Of a DNA stretch of 19,261 nt, positions 1 to 7,843 are shown one piece after another (position 1 is the stretch's first letter; each line of letters opens with the position of its first letter). Below the pieces are notes generated by a model, which saw only the letters and a program-made list of their open reading frames with translations, did not search any database and was not told where the DNA came from. The stretch comes from Bacteroidales bacterium M6 (GTDB lineage Bacteria > Bacteroidota > Bacteroidia > Bacteroidales > Muribaculaceae), in the NCBI GenBank assembly GCA_001689485.1, contig LUJQ01000058.1:1-19261 (forward strand), in the 5' to 3' direction. Both the position numbers and the translations under genes were made by a program.

Positions 1-29
1 TGCGTAATAATTTTCATGACTTACTTATT
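1..29. repeat. Left arm of a perfect 29-bp inverted repeat bracketing the locus
   Basis: These 29 bases are the exact reverse complement of 19157-19185, and the match stops at position 30. The arm touches the window edge, so the repeat may continue to the left. Read on the minus strand, it contains an ATG at 17-15, matching the ATG at 19169 in the right arm. A minus-strand gene related to the one at the right end could therefore start here and run out of the window. A chance 29-bp match in 19 kb is extremely unlikely. It could be a recombination or inversion site, the end of a longer inverted duplication, or an assembly artefact at a contig end. Confidence 0.9.
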
Positions 30-68
30 GCTGGATTTATTCCAGTGAGAGCCGGTGTAGGCTCCAGC
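30..68 (+). promoter_or_regulatory. Leader with two mutually exclusive stem-loops
   Basis: Two adjacent small hairpins can form: 31-35 with 41-45, and 49-53 with 60-64. Alternatively 30-35 can pair with 63-68, which disrupts both. The stems are only 5-6 bp, so a switch role is speculative. The stretch lies just upstream of the small secreted-protein gene. I see no good promoter match in it. Confidence 0.2.
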
Positions 69-103
69 GCGCGGGAATTATTAATCTCAATATCTCGTTA
101 AAA

Positions 104-496
104 ATGAAAGGACTGACATCAGTAATGGCGATGTGCATTGTGTCGGCGTCCGCCTTTTCGCAGACTGCCGATATAGGAGTGGGTTATGTTGCCCATTATC
201 CGAGCCTTAGAGATGGGAAAAGTGATTTGACGAACCAGTATATATTGCTTTCCAATGCCACCGGAATCCAGCAGCCGGCCAAGCCGATCAGCCCGGTTTA
301 TCTTGCGAATGAATATGAAAAGACCAACCGTATGGATTTCCTGAGGGAAAAACGTTCATTTCTGAATAACCCTCTAGGCAAGATCAATGCGCAGTTAAAT
401 GGAGAAATAAAGGTCATGAAAACCGAAGGGCAGGATGGCTCCTCGCTATTTGCATCCGAATCGGTAGTCGATTTCATTGAAACCGACTATAAATGA
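104..496 (+). CDS. Small secreted protein, probable internally deleted GLPGLI-family member
   Basis: The 130-residue product has a typical signal peptide at residues 1-20 (hydrophobic core, SASAFSQ end), so it should be exported to the periplasm or cell surface. From memory, residues 21-52 resemble the start of GLPGLI-family proteins, and residues 54-130, with NPLGKINAQ and the closing FIETDYK, resemble their C-terminus. The roughly 130-residue middle section, including the GLPGLI motif, appears to be missing. The apparent join is at residues 52-54 (nt 257-265) and is in frame. The start ATG follows an A/T-rich stretch with no Shine-Dalgarno, as is usual in Bacteroidota. Family members are secreted proteins of unknown function, typically about 240-280 residues. 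The frame is intact, so it may still be expressed, but it is probably a remnant. It does not appear to belong to the energy operon. The family assignment needs a profile search. Confidence 0.55.
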   Translation: MKGLTSVMAMCIVSASAFSQTADIGVGYVAHYPSLRDGKSDLTNQYILLSNATGIQQPAKPISPVYLANEYEKTNRMDFLREKRSFLNNPLGKINAQLNGEIKVMKTEGQDGSSLFASESVVDFIETDYK

Positions 497-875
497 CGGG
501 CGTTTTGCCCGGTTACGCATCCTCTTGCCCCGTTGCCGGTGATTGTTAAAGCCGGATTAGGATGCGGGTGTTGATAAGTCCACGGAATTTAAAATCGTTA
601 AAATGGGTTTTAATTCGAGAAAAAAGCTTATCTTTGCCCTCGGAAAATTATGCTAGGCCGTTGATTTGTGCGTTTATTTGTGGCTGGAGTGCCACGTAGC
701 TGTTGACGGATAGAAAGTTAACCTTTTGTTTGCAACCGATTGCCTTGCATGGTGACTATATGTTGCCGCCATGGCATCATTTTGGCCTTTTGCAAAACCT
801 GTGTGCGTTTGCACGCCGAGGGGCATGCAGAACAGGCTCCATGGAAAAAGAATAACTGAAATTTCAGAGACATTT
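497..875 (+). other. Non-coding region between the small secreted protein and nuoA
   Basis: No convincing gene lies here; the reading frames present are shadows or an in-frame extension of nuoA. A small GC-rich hairpin at 497-511 (5-bp stem, 5-base loop) directly follows the upstream stop codon but has no T-run. Two 7-base arms at 516-522 and 560-566 could also pair. A candidate promoter lies at 608-636. A 6-bp stem at 791-796/808-813 falls in what would be the nuoA leader. If that promoter is right, the operon has an untranslated leader of roughly 230 bases. Confidence 0.6.
608..636 (+). promoter_or_regulatory. Candidate Bacteroidota-type promoter for the nuo-atp operon
   Basis: TATCTTTG at 629-636 matches the Bacteroidota -7 consensus TAnnTTTG. 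A TTTT at 608-611 lies 17 bases upstream, where the TTTG-like -33 element is expected. The predicted transcript start is near 643. The -33 match is imperfect, and such an 8-mer can occur by chance, so position upstream of the whole operon is the main support. Confidence 0.4.
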
Positions 876-1253
876 ATGATATCATTAGGAATTTTTGGTA
901 TTGACAGTGCAGTGCTCGCCATAGTGGCGCTCCTGACGGGAGCCGGTCTGGTGGCGCTTGCAATGTGGTTGGCGGGGCTTATTTCCCCCCGTTCGTTCAA
1001 CCCGCAGAAAGGGGAGGCTTATGAGTGCGGTATCCCGACGCGCGGTGTCAGCATGACCCGCTTCAATGTCGGCTACTATCTCTTCGCCATCCTTTTTTTA
1101 ATGTTCGATGTCGAAACGGTGTTCCTCTTCCCCTGGGCTGTGTGCCTGCGCGGGCTGGGTGGAGCCGGAGTGGCAGCGGTAGCGGTGTTTTTCGCAATTT
1201 TAGTGCTGGGATTGGTATATGCCTGGCGGAAAGGAGCACTTGAATGGAAATGA
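876..1253 (+). CDS. nuoA: NADH-quinone oxidoreductase subunit A (complex I membrane subunit)
   Basis: NuoA is a small three-helix membrane subunit at the joint between the peripheral and membrane arms of complex I. The 125-residue product has three hydrophobic segments. The conserved loop KGEAYECGIP between the first two carries the family's conserved cysteine, and the acidic FDVETVFLFPW segment is also characteristic. The start chosen is ATG 876 (MISLGIFG). An in-frame ATG at 771 would add 35 residues unlike any NuoA. The gene overlaps nuoB by 10 bases, which suggests translational coupling. It is the first gene of the operon. Confidence 0.93.
   Translation: MISLGIFGIDSAVLAIVALLTGAGLVALAMWLAGLISPRSFNPQKGEAYECGIPTRGVSMTRFNVGYYLFAILFLMFDVETVFLFPWAVCLRGLGGAGVAAVAVFFAILVLGLVYAWRKGALEWK
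1231..1236 (+). promoter_or_regulatory. Shine-Dalgarno site for nuoB
   Basis: AAGGAG lies seven bases before ATG 1244. It supports that start over a second in-frame ATG at 1250, which overlaps the nuoA stop as ATGA. A strong Shine-Dalgarno is unusual for this locus, where most genes have A-rich leaders. Confidence 0.6.
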
Positions 1254-1861
1254 GAGAAATAACCACCAAGTCCATGCCCTACGACGCATGGAAGGATAAC
1301 GAATATATCGAGAAGCTTGTAAAGGAGCTTCAGGATAGCGGTGCCAACGTAATCGTAGGTTCGCTTGACAAACTTATCAACTGGGGGCGCAGCAACTCTA
1401 TCTGGCCGCTCACTTTCGCCACCAGTTGCTGCGGCATCGAATTCGTGTCGCTTGGGGCGGCGCGTTTCGACATGGCGCGTTTCGGCTGGGAAGTGGCGCG
1501 TTCATCGCCCCGCCAGGCCGACTTCATCATGGTCGCAGGTACGATTGTGAACCGCATGGCGCCGGTGCTCCGTCGTCTGTATGACCAGCTTGCAGAGCCT
1601 AAGTATGTGATTTCTTGCGGTAGCTGTGCAATCTCCGGCGGCCCGTTCCGGAAGTCTTACCATGTGGCCCGCGGCATCGAGGATATAGTGCCTGTCGATG
1701 TGTATGTACCCGGATGCCCCCCGCGTCCCGAGGCTATGATTTACGGAATCATGCAGCTTTCGCGCAAGATAAAGGTGGAACGCTTCTTCGGTGGTGTCAA
1801 CCGCCAGGAAAGCCGCAAGCAATATCTTGCCGAGCACCCGCTCGAAGCCGATAACGCCTGA
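1244..1861 (+). CDS. nuoB: NADH-quinone oxidoreductase subunit B (N2 iron-sulfur cluster subunit)
   Basis: NuoB carries the terminal [4Fe-4S] cluster N2, which passes electrons to quinone at the interface with NuoD. The 205-residue product has the expected ligands: adjacent C62 and C63 in SCCGIEF, C128 in SCGSCAISGG and C158 in VPGCPPRPE. The adjacent-cysteine pair is the hallmark of the family. The quinone-site segment around GAARFDMARFGWEVARSSPRQAD is also present. The length fits the family (about 160-220). The gene overlaps nuoA by 10 bases and is followed by a 93-base gap before nuoCD. Confidence 0.97.
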   Translation: MEMREITTKSMPYDAWKDNEYIEKLVKELQDSGANVIVGSLDKLINWGRSNSIWPLTFATSCCGIEFVSLGAARFDMARFGWEVARSSPRQADFIMVAGTIVNRMAPVLRRLYDQLAEPKYVISCGSCAISGGPFRKSYHVARGIEDIVPVDVYVPGCPPRPEAMIYGIMQLSRKIKVERFFGGVNRQESRKQYLAEHPLEADNA

Positions 1862-1872
1862 CGCCTGGCGTT
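1853..1872 (+). promoter_or_regulatory. Stem-loop over the nuoB stop codon
   Basis: AACGCC at 1853-1858 pairs with GGCGTT at 1867-1872 around an eight-base loop that contains the nuoB TGA. A second weak hairpin (GCATC/GATGC, 1901-1916) follows in the same gap. Neither has a T-run, so termination is unlikely. An effect on mRNA processing or stability is possible but unproven. Confidence 0.25.
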
Positions 1873-1954
1873 GCCAATTCAATTATCACGCCCCGCACAG
1901 GCATCCACGGTGATGCGGAAGGGGATAAACCGGAATAAGTAGAAAACAAATAAT

Positions 1955-3577
1955 ATGGCTGAATTGCAGGATAAGATCTCAAAGCGTTTTCCCGATGCCA
2001 CTTTCGAGAACGGTGAGATTCTGCTCATTAACATAGCGGACGCACAGCTTCATGACCTCGTTAAGAGCCTCCGCGACGAACATGGGTTCGATTATCTGGT
2101 TACTATAGTGGGTATGGACTGGACAACCTCTATGGGTTGTATCTATTATCTCACTTCCACCGCCACCAGGCAACTGGTGTCGGTGAAGGTTCAGACCGCC
2201 GACCGCGACAAACCGATGCTCCACAGCATTGCCGACCTGTATCGTATCGCAGGCATTTTCGAACGCGAGGTGTATGATTTCTATGGAATCGTGTTTATCG
2301 GCAATCCCGATATGCGTCGACTTTTCCTGAATATCGACTGGGTGGGCTACCCCCTGCGCAAGGACTATGACGCCACTCCCGAACTCAATCCCGTTTCTAT
2401 TGAAAACGAGCGCCAGAGCGATTCGACCTATACCTGGGTCGAACAGGCTGACGGCACGGTTGAGAAAAAGGAGGTCGCCGTGTTTACCGAAGAGGATTTC
2501 GTTGTAAATATCGGCCCGCAGCACCCTGCCACCCATGGTGTGCTCCGTTTCCGCACTTCGGTTGATGGCGAGACCATCAAGAAAATCGATGTGTACATGG
2601 GTTATATCCATCGTGGTGTTGAAAAACTCTGCGAGGATTTGTCATATATGCAGACCCTCCATTTCATGGATCGTCTGGATTACTTCTCGGCTCACAACTA
2701 CCACCACGGTCTGTGCCTCTGCATTGAGAAGGCTGCCGGTATCGAGGTGCCTGAACGTGCCCGTGTAATCCGTGTGCTTATGGACGAGCTTTCGCGTATC
2801 GCCTCCCACTGTCTGTTTATCGGGACGTTCTGCATGGACCTCGGCGCCACTACGATGCTGTTCTACACCCTGCGTGTGCGTGAGCAGGTTCTTGACATAA
2901 TGGAGAAGACCTGTGGCGCCCGCATGACCTTCAACTACGACTGTCTCGGCGGTGTCATGGCCGACCTTGACCCTGATTTTGTGAAGGATGTGAAGGAGCT
3001 GCTTGCCGTTATCCCCAAGAACGTAAAGGAATACAACAAGATATTTACCGGCAATGTCATCGCCAAGAACCGAATGGAAGGTGTAGGCGTGCTGTCGCGT
3101 GAGGATGCTATTTCCTACGGTGTTTCCGGCCCGTCGGGTCGCGCTTCCGGCTGGGCTTGCGACGTGCGTAAGACCCATCCCTACAGCGGTTATGAAAAAA
3201 TCGAGTTCGAACAGGTCGTACGCACCGAGGGTGACTCGATGGCACGTTTCAAAAACCGTGTCGACGAAATCCTGCAGAGCGCGCATATTATCGAACAGCT
3301 TATCGACAATATCCCTGAAGGGGAATGGCTTGCCAAAGTGCCCAAGGTGCTCAAGCTCCCCGTGGGGCATTGGTTCCAGCTTGTGGAAGGATGCCGTGGC
3401 GTGTTCGGCGTGTATATCGAGAGCGACGGCGGCACAAAGCCTTACCGTTTGAAGCTTGTGACACCGAGCCTTACGGCAGCGGCTGTGGTCGACCATATTA
3501 CAAGCGGCCAAAAGATAGCCGACCTTATCACAATCGGTGGTTCGCTTGACTATATCGTCCCCGACATGGACCGTTGA
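1955..3577 (+). CDS. nuoCD: Fused NADH-quinone oxidoreductase subunit C/D
   Basis: This is a natural fusion of NuoC (30-kDa structural subunit) and NuoD (49-kDa subunit that forms the quinone pocket with NuoB). In the 540-residue product the C part covers about residues 1-145. It ends in the signature running from EREVYDFYGI (about 103-112) to GYPLRKDY (131-138). A linker follows, and the D part starts near residue 181 with NIGPQHPATHGVLRF, whose His is a known quinone-site residue. The C-terminus is SLDYIVPDMDR where SLD..(M/L)GE.DR is usual. The fusion is known in E. coli and Bacteroidota. In many genomes nuoE, nuoF and nuoG come next; here nuoH follows after 59 bases. Confidence 0.97.
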   Translation: MAELQDKISKRFPDATFENGEILLINIADAQLHDLVKSLRDEHGFDYLVTIVGMDWTTSMGCIYYLTSTATRQLVSVKVQTADRDKPMLHSIADLYRIAGIFEREVYDFYGIVFIGNPDMRRLFLNIDWVGYPLRKDYDATPELNPVSIENERQSDSTYTWVEQADGTVEKKEVAVFTEEDFVVNIGPQHPATHGVLRFRTSVDGETIKKIDVYMGYIHRGVEKLCEDLSYMQTLHFMDRLDYFSAHNYHHGLCLCIEKAAGIEVPERARVIRVLMDELSRIASHCLFIGTFCMDLGATTMLFYTLRVREQVLDIMEKTCGARMTFNYDCLGGVMADLDPDFVKDVKELLAVIPKNVKEYNKIFTGNVIAKNRMEGVGVLSREDAISYGVSGPSGRASGWACDVRKTHPYSGYEKIEFEQVVRTEGDSMARFKNRVDEILQSAHIIEQLIDNIPEGEWLAKVPKVLKLPVGHWFQLVEGCRGVFGVYIESDGGTKPYRLKLVTPSLTAAAVVDHITSGQKIADLITIGGSLDYIVPDMDR

Positions 3578-3611
3578 TGCAGCCTTGAAATCATTGAAAT
3601 CCAACACAGAG

Positions 3612-3619
3612 TAATTTTG
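3612..3619 (+). promoter_or_regulatory. Weak candidate internal promoter element upstream of nuoH
   Basis: TAATTTTG fits the TAnnTTTG -7 consensus and ends 17 bases before the nuoH start. No well-spaced -33 TTTG is visible; the nearest TTG triplets are about 15 and 24 bases upstream. A chance match is quite possible. Confidence 0.2.
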
Positions 3620-3636
3620 CTATATCATATCAGGTT

Positions 3637-4737
3637 ATGGATAACTACACGATAGATAATTTCCATAGTTTCACGGCATGGTTCGACCAACTGCTCAACA
3701 GCGTGATGCCGTCGTGGCTTGCAACAACGCTCGAATGCGTGCTTGTCGGTGTCGGCTTGCTGCTGGTCTATTCGGTACTTGCCCTGTTCTACATCCTTTA
3801 CGAGCGTAAGATATGCGCTTATTTCCAGTGCCGTCTCGGCCCGAACCGTGTCGGCCCCTGGGGATTGTTGCAGAGCGTGGCCGACATGTTCAAAATCCTT
3901 ATCAAGGAGCTTATTTCGCTTAACCATATCGATAAATTCCTGTTTGCCCTTGCTCCCTATCTGGTGATTATCGCCTCGATGCTGGCATTCGCCGTATTAC
4001 CCTGGGGTAACGGGTTGCAGATTATCGACTTCAATATCGGCATCTTCTTCCTGATTGCATGTTCTTCAATCGGTGTGCTCGGTATCCTTCTGGCCGGTTG
4101 GTCGTCGAACAACAAGTTCACCCTTATCGGTGCGTTGCGTTCCGGTGCGCAGATGGTCAGCTACGAACTTTCAGTAGGGCTTTCAATCCTTACGATGGTG
4201 GCGTTTGCCGGGACAATGGATGTTGTCAAAATCGTAGAAGCCCAGGCCGACCATTGGTTTATCTTCTCGGCACATATCCCTGCAATCATCGCTTTCGTGA
4301 TATATATGATTGCCGGTACGGCTGAGACCAACCGAGGCCCGTTCGACCTTCCTGAGGCGGAAAGCGAGCTTACCGCAGGTTATCACACGGAATATTCGGG
4401 TATCCATTTCGGATTCTTCTATCTTGCGGAATACCTCAACCTGTTTATCGTTGCAAGTGTGGCCACCTTGATGTTCTTCGGCGGCTGGATGCCTTTCCGC
4501 GTTGCCGGTTGGGACGGATTCAACGAGATTATGGGCTATATCCCCTCGGTGGTATGGTTCCTTGCCAAGGCTTTCGCACTTTCATTCGTGATTATATGGT
4601 TCAAGTGGACTTATCCCCGTCTGCGTATCGACCAATTGCTCGCACTCGAATGGAAATACCTGTTGCCTATTAACCTGGTGAACCTTGTATTGATGGTGAT
4701 TATCATCTGGCAGGGATGGTATTTCGGGACATTTTGA
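3637..4737 (+). CDS. nuoH: NADH-quinone oxidoreductase subunit H
   Basis: NuoH is the membrane subunit that forms the quinone-access channel and links quinone chemistry to proton pumping. The 366-residue product is strongly hydrophobic, with about eight membrane segments. It carries the family signatures YERKICAYFQ (about 55-64), RLGPNRVGPWGLLQ (66-79) and AETNRGPFDLPEAESELTAG (229-248) followed by TEYSG. Length is normal (about 320-370). It is the last nuo gene before the ATP synthase genes. Only 52 bases, with no hairpin or T-run, separate it from atpD. Confidence 0.97.
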   Translation: MDNYTIDNFHSFTAWFDQLLNSVMPSWLATTLECVLVGVGLLLVYSVLALFYILYERKICAYFQCRLGPNRVGPWGLLQSVADMFKILIKELISLNHIDKFLFALAPYLVIIASMLAFAVLPWGNGLQIIDFNIGIFFLIACSSIGVLGILLAGWSSNNKFTLIGALRSGAQMVSYELSVGLSILTMVAFAGTMDVVKIVEAQADHWFIFSAHIPAIIAFVIYMIAGTAETNRGPFDLPEAESELTAGYHTEYSGIHFGFFYLAEYLNLFIVASVATLMFFGGWMPFRVAGWDGFNEIMGYIPSVVWFLAKAFALSFVIIWFKWTYPRLRIDQLLALEWKYLLPINLVNLVLMVIIIWQGWYFGTF

Positions 4738-4789
4738 TTTGGCGGGAAACTGAAAAAGATTATAAACGCATAACATACAGACTCTCACA

Positions 4790-6292
4790 ATGAGCGATAA
4801 ATTCGGAAAAATAGCGCAGGTAATCGGCCCGGTAGTGGACGTTATCTTCGAAGGTGACGACAACATCCTTCCCCCTATCTATACGGCGCTTAAGGTTGAC
4901 CGTCAAGACGGTTCGATGTTGATTCTTGAAGTGGAGCAGCATATCGGCGAGGATACCGTGCGCTGCGTGGCCATGGAGAGTACCGACGGCTTGCGCCGCG
5001 GTCTGCGTGTCGACAACCTCGACCGTCCGATTGCAGTGCCTACCGGCGACCAGGTGAAAGGACGCCTGCTCAATGTAATCGGCGATGCCATCGACCACCT
5101 TCCCGCGCTTAACCGGGAGAATCTCCGTCCCATCCACCAGCCTGCACCCGAGTTCGAAGACCTTACTATCGGTACTGAAATCCTGTTTACAGGTATCAAG
5201 GTTATCGACCTTTTGGAACCCTACAGCAAGGGTGGCAAAATCGGTCTGTTCGGTGGTGCCGGTGTGGGTAAGACCGTACTCATTATGGAGCTTATCAACA
5301 ATATTGCCAAAGGGCATAACGGGTTCTCGGTGTTTACCGGTGTAGGCGAGCGTACCCGTGAGGGTAACGACCTTCTCCGTGAGATGATTGAGAGCGGTGT
5401 TATGAAATATGGCGACAAATTCCGCGAAGGCATGGAGAAAGGGGAGTGGAACCTTGCCGACGTGGATATGAAGCAGGTAGAAGAATCACAGGCCACACTC
5501 GTGTTCGGCCAGATGAACGAACCTCCAGGTGCACGTCTGCGTGTGGCACTCTCCGGCCTTACGGTTGCCGAGCAGTTCCGCGATCAGGACGGCGGCGGTA
5601 AGGATATACTTCTGTTCATCGACAACATTTTCCGCTTCACACAGGCTGGTTCGGAGGTTTCGGCGCTTTTGGGCCGTATGCCCTCGGCCGTAGGTTACCA
5701 GCCTACGCTTGCTTCGGAAATGGGTTCTCTCCAGGAACGTATCACATCGACCAAAAACGGGTCAATTACCTCTGTACAGGCTATCTATGTGCCTGCCGAC
5801 GACTTGACCGACCCCGCTCCGGCCACCACATTCAACTTCCTTGATGCCACAACCGTGTTGAGCCGTAAGATTTCGGAGCTTGGTATATATCCGGCTGTCG
5901 ACCCTCTTGAATCGACTTCACGTATCCTCGACCCCAATATCATCGGTGAGGAACATTATAATACGGCACAGGCTGTCAAGCAGCTTTTGCAGAAGTATAA
6001 CGAGCTTCAGGATATCATCGCCATCCTTGGTGTGGATGAACTTTCTGACGAGGACAAGCTGGTGGTGTCGCGTGCCCGCCGTGCACAGCGCTTCCTGTCG
6101 CAGCCGTTCCATGTGGCCGAACAGTTTACCGGTCTGCCCGGTGTAATGGTTCCTTTGAGCGAGACAATCCGTGGTTTCAAGATGATTCTTTCGGGCGAAA
6201 TGGACGAATATCCCGAACAGGCGTTCCTCAACGTCGGAACCATCGACGAAGCTATAGAGAAGGGCAAACGCATGCTTGCCGAGGTGAAATAA
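4790..6292 (+). CDS. atpD: F1Fo ATP synthase beta subunit
   Basis: This is the catalytic F1 subunit, which makes ATP from ADP and phosphate on the cytoplasmic side. The 500-residue product has the P-loop GGAGVGKT (155-162, with catalytic K161), GERTREGNDL with the catalytic Glu187, Walker B LLFIDNIFR (274-282) and a DELSD-type loop in the C-terminal domain that contacts gamma. The beta-first order (atpD, atpC, atpB and so on) is that of the Bacteroidota atp operon, unlike the E. coli order. It follows nuoH after 52 bases with no visible terminator or good promoter, so transcription probably continues from the nuo genes. Confidence 0.98.
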   Translation: MSDKFGKIAQVIGPVVDVIFEGDDNILPPIYTALKVDRQDGSMLILEVEQHIGEDTVRCVAMESTDGLRRGLRVDNLDRPIAVPTGDQVKGRLLNVIGDAIDHLPALNRENLRPIHQPAPEFEDLTIGTEILFTGIKVIDLLEPYSKGGKIGLFGGAGVGKTVLIMELINNIAKGHNGFSVFTGVGERTREGNDLLREMIESGVMKYGDKFREGMEKGEWNLADVDMKQVEESQATLVFGQMNEPPGARLRVALSGLTVAEQFRDQDGGGKDILLFIDNIFRFTQAGSEVSALLGRMPSAVGYQPTLASEMGSLQERITSTKNGSITSVQAIYVPADDLTDPAPATTFNFLDATTVLSRKISELGIYPAVDPLESTSRILDPNIIGEEHYNTAQAVKQLLQKYNELQDIIAILGVDELSDEDKLVVSRARRAQRFLSQPFHVAEQFTGLPGVMVPLSETIRGFKMILSGEMDEYPEQAFLNVGTIDEAIEKGKRMLAEVK

Positions 6293-6350
6293 CCCCGCAT
6301 TGGCAAACGCGAGTAGCAAACTTTAGAAGTCCCCAATCAATTCGACACAA

Positions 6351-6584
6351 ATGACACTAAAAATCATATCTGCTGAAAAAATCCTTTTCGAAGGTGAGGC
6401 CGATTCTGTGACCTTGCCAGGTGAGAAAGGGCAGTTTACAGTGCTTCCACGGCATGCGTCGCTCATTTCCACCCTTGTGGCCGGCAAAATCCGATACAGG
6501 CTTGCCGGTGAGGAACAGGAGCTTGCCGTTGCAGGTGGAATTGCCGATGTGGATCACGATGTGGTGTCGGTGTGCGTTTATTGA
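6351..6584 (+). CDS. atpC: F1Fo ATP synthase epsilon subunit, short form
   Basis: Epsilon is a central-stalk subunit bound to gamma and the c-ring. The 77-residue product contains only the N-terminal beta-sandwich (MTLKIISAEKILFEGEADSV, GEKGQFTVLPRHA, AVAGGIADV). It ends where the helical C-terminal domain of about 50 residues begins in E. coli (139 residues in total). That missing domain holds the inhibitory helices, so this enzyme should lack that form of epsilon inhibition. Short epsilon subunits are common in Bacteroidota, so this is a lineage trait and not damage. It starts 58 bases after atpD. Confidence 0.92.
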   Translation: MTLKIISAEKILFEGEADSVTLPGEKGQFTVLPRHASLISTLVAGKIRYRLAGEEQELAVAGGIADVDHDVVSVCVY

Positions 6585-6604
6585 TTTGAGGTATAATTAG
6601 ATAT

Positions 6605-6621
6605 TACCGGCGTTGCCGGTA
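6605..6621 (+). promoter_or_regulatory. Hairpin between atpC and atpB
   Basis: TACCGGC at 6605-6611 and GCCGGTA at 6615-6621 form a perfect 7-bp stem with a three-base loop. There is no T-run after it, so it is not a classical terminator. It lies in the 77-base gap where other Bacteroidales carry an atpI-like gene. It could mark an mRNA processing or stability point. Confidence 0.35.
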
Positions 6622-6661
6622 TGGATATAACGATTAAGGAAAGAATCTTCCCGATTGAGAT

Positions 6662-7813
6662 ATGAAGCGACTTTTATTCATATTGTCCCTGTTGGTTGCC
6701 GGTTTCAATGCCGCGTATGCCGACAATGCCCATGAGGGTGAAGCGGGGCAGGAAATCACATCGCAGCTGGAAACTGCCGAAGAGGCTGCCGAGGATGAAA
6801 AGCCTGATTTGAAGGAAACCATCTTCGCGCATCTTGGCGACGGTTACGGTTGGGAAGTGCCTTTCAACCATCATAAGCGCATCCCGTTGCCTGTAATCGT
6901 GTGGGGTAAGGACGGTCTTCACGTGTTTTCCTCATCGCATTTGACCCACGGGGATGTATATCACGACGGTGATGCCACATTCAAAATTGCCACCGAAGGC
7001 GATTATAAGGGCAAGGTAGTTGAAATCATCGATGGTAAGGAGTACAAGCCGTGGGATTTGTCGATTACCAAAAACGTATGTGCGATTTTCATTGCCTGTA
7101 TCATAGTGTTATGGTGTTCGATGATGCTTGCCCGCTGGCATAAGAAAAATCCGTTCAAAGCCCCGCGCAAGGGTTTGGGCGCGTTCGAATCCTTGGTCGA
7201 ATTCATCTATGTCGGTGTCATAAAGGCTACCCTTAAGGATAAGGCCCCTAAATTCGCTCCCTATCTTCTGACAGTGTTTATGTTCATATTCTTCATGAAC
7301 CTGTTGGGTTTGATAGTGGTGTTTCCCGGCGGCGCTAACGTGACAGGTAACATTGCGGTTACCATGGTGCTGGCTATCATGACGTTCGTTATGACCAACC
7401 TGTTTGGTACCAAGCACTATTGGAAGGAAATTTTTTGGCCTGATGTACCCATCTGGCTTAAGTTCCCGATTCCCATCATGCAGCTTATCGAGGTGTTCGG
7501 CATCTTTACCAAGCCTGCGGCTTTGACGGTGCGTCTGTTCGCTAATATGATGGGCGGCCATATGATTGTGCTTGTGCTGACTTTGCTGATTTTCATTTTC
7601 GGCGCGATGGGTTATGCCGTGGCTTCGGGCACGGCGGTTGTGTCGGTGCTTTTCTCGGTGTTCATGTTGCTGATTGATGTGTTGGTGAGCTTTATCCAGG
7701 CATATGTGTTCACAATGCTTTCCACCATCTTCATCTCCCTGGCGCAGGAAAGCCACGACAGTCACGGGCATGAGGAGCATGCGGCTCATGAAGCGGCCAA
7801 TACCGTTGGTTGA
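6662..7813 (+). CDS. atpB: F1Fo ATP synthase subunit a, with extended N-terminal domain
   Basis: Subunit a forms the two proton half-channels against the c-ring. The 383-residue product is longer than E. coli AtpB (271). It starts with a signal peptide (about residues 1-20, ending AAYA), followed by a soluble region to about residue 135 that should face the periplasm. The membrane core follows. The essential arginine is R291 in LTVRLFANMMGGH, equivalent to E. coli R210, and the last helices hold SFIQAYVFTMLSTIFIS with the conserved Gln. The C-terminus is His-rich: H365, H368, H370, H373 and H376. The N-terminal extension is known in Bacteroidota. The start follows an A/G-rich leader with no clear Shine-Dalgarno. 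Confidence 0.96.
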   Translation: MKRLLFILSLLVAGFNAAYADNAHEGEAGQEITSQLETAEEAAEDEKPDLKETIFAHLGDGYGWEVPFNHHKRIPLPVIVWGKDGLHVFSSSHLTHGDVYHDGDATFKIATEGDYKGKVVEIIDGKEYKPWDLSITKNVCAIFIACIIVLWCSMMLARWHKKNPFKAPRKGLGAFESLVEFIYVGVIKATLKDKAPKFAPYLLTVFMFIFFMNLLGLIVVFPGGANVTGNIAVTMVLAIMTFVMTNLFGTKHYWKEIFWPDVPIWLKFPIPIMQLIEVFGIFTKPAALTVRLFANMMGGHMIVLVLTLLIFIFGAMGYAVASGTAVVSVLFSVFMLLIDVLVSFIQAYVFTMLSTIFISLAQESHDSHGHEEHAAHEAANTVG

Positions 7814-7843
7814 CGGGCTGCATTGGATTTGTGAAGTGGATTG

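Noticed and set aside
725..765. Second promoter-like match (TTTG with TATATGTT) nearer nuoA
   Set aside because: The -7 element is imperfect and the spacing (24 or more bases) is outside the usual range.
771..875. In-frame N-terminal extension of nuoA from an upstream ATG
   Set aside because: The added 35 residues are unlike any NuoA, while ATG 876 gives the normal length and a hydrophobic first helix.
674..1000. Minus-strand open frame of 108 codons in the gap before nuoA
   Set aside because: It overlaps the nuoA coding sequence on the opposite strand, has a composition typical of an antisense shadow, and resembles no known protein.
4738..4789. Terminator or promoter at the nuoH-atpD junction
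   Set aside because: I found no stem followed by a T-run and no TAnnTTTG element; nothing separates the two genes.
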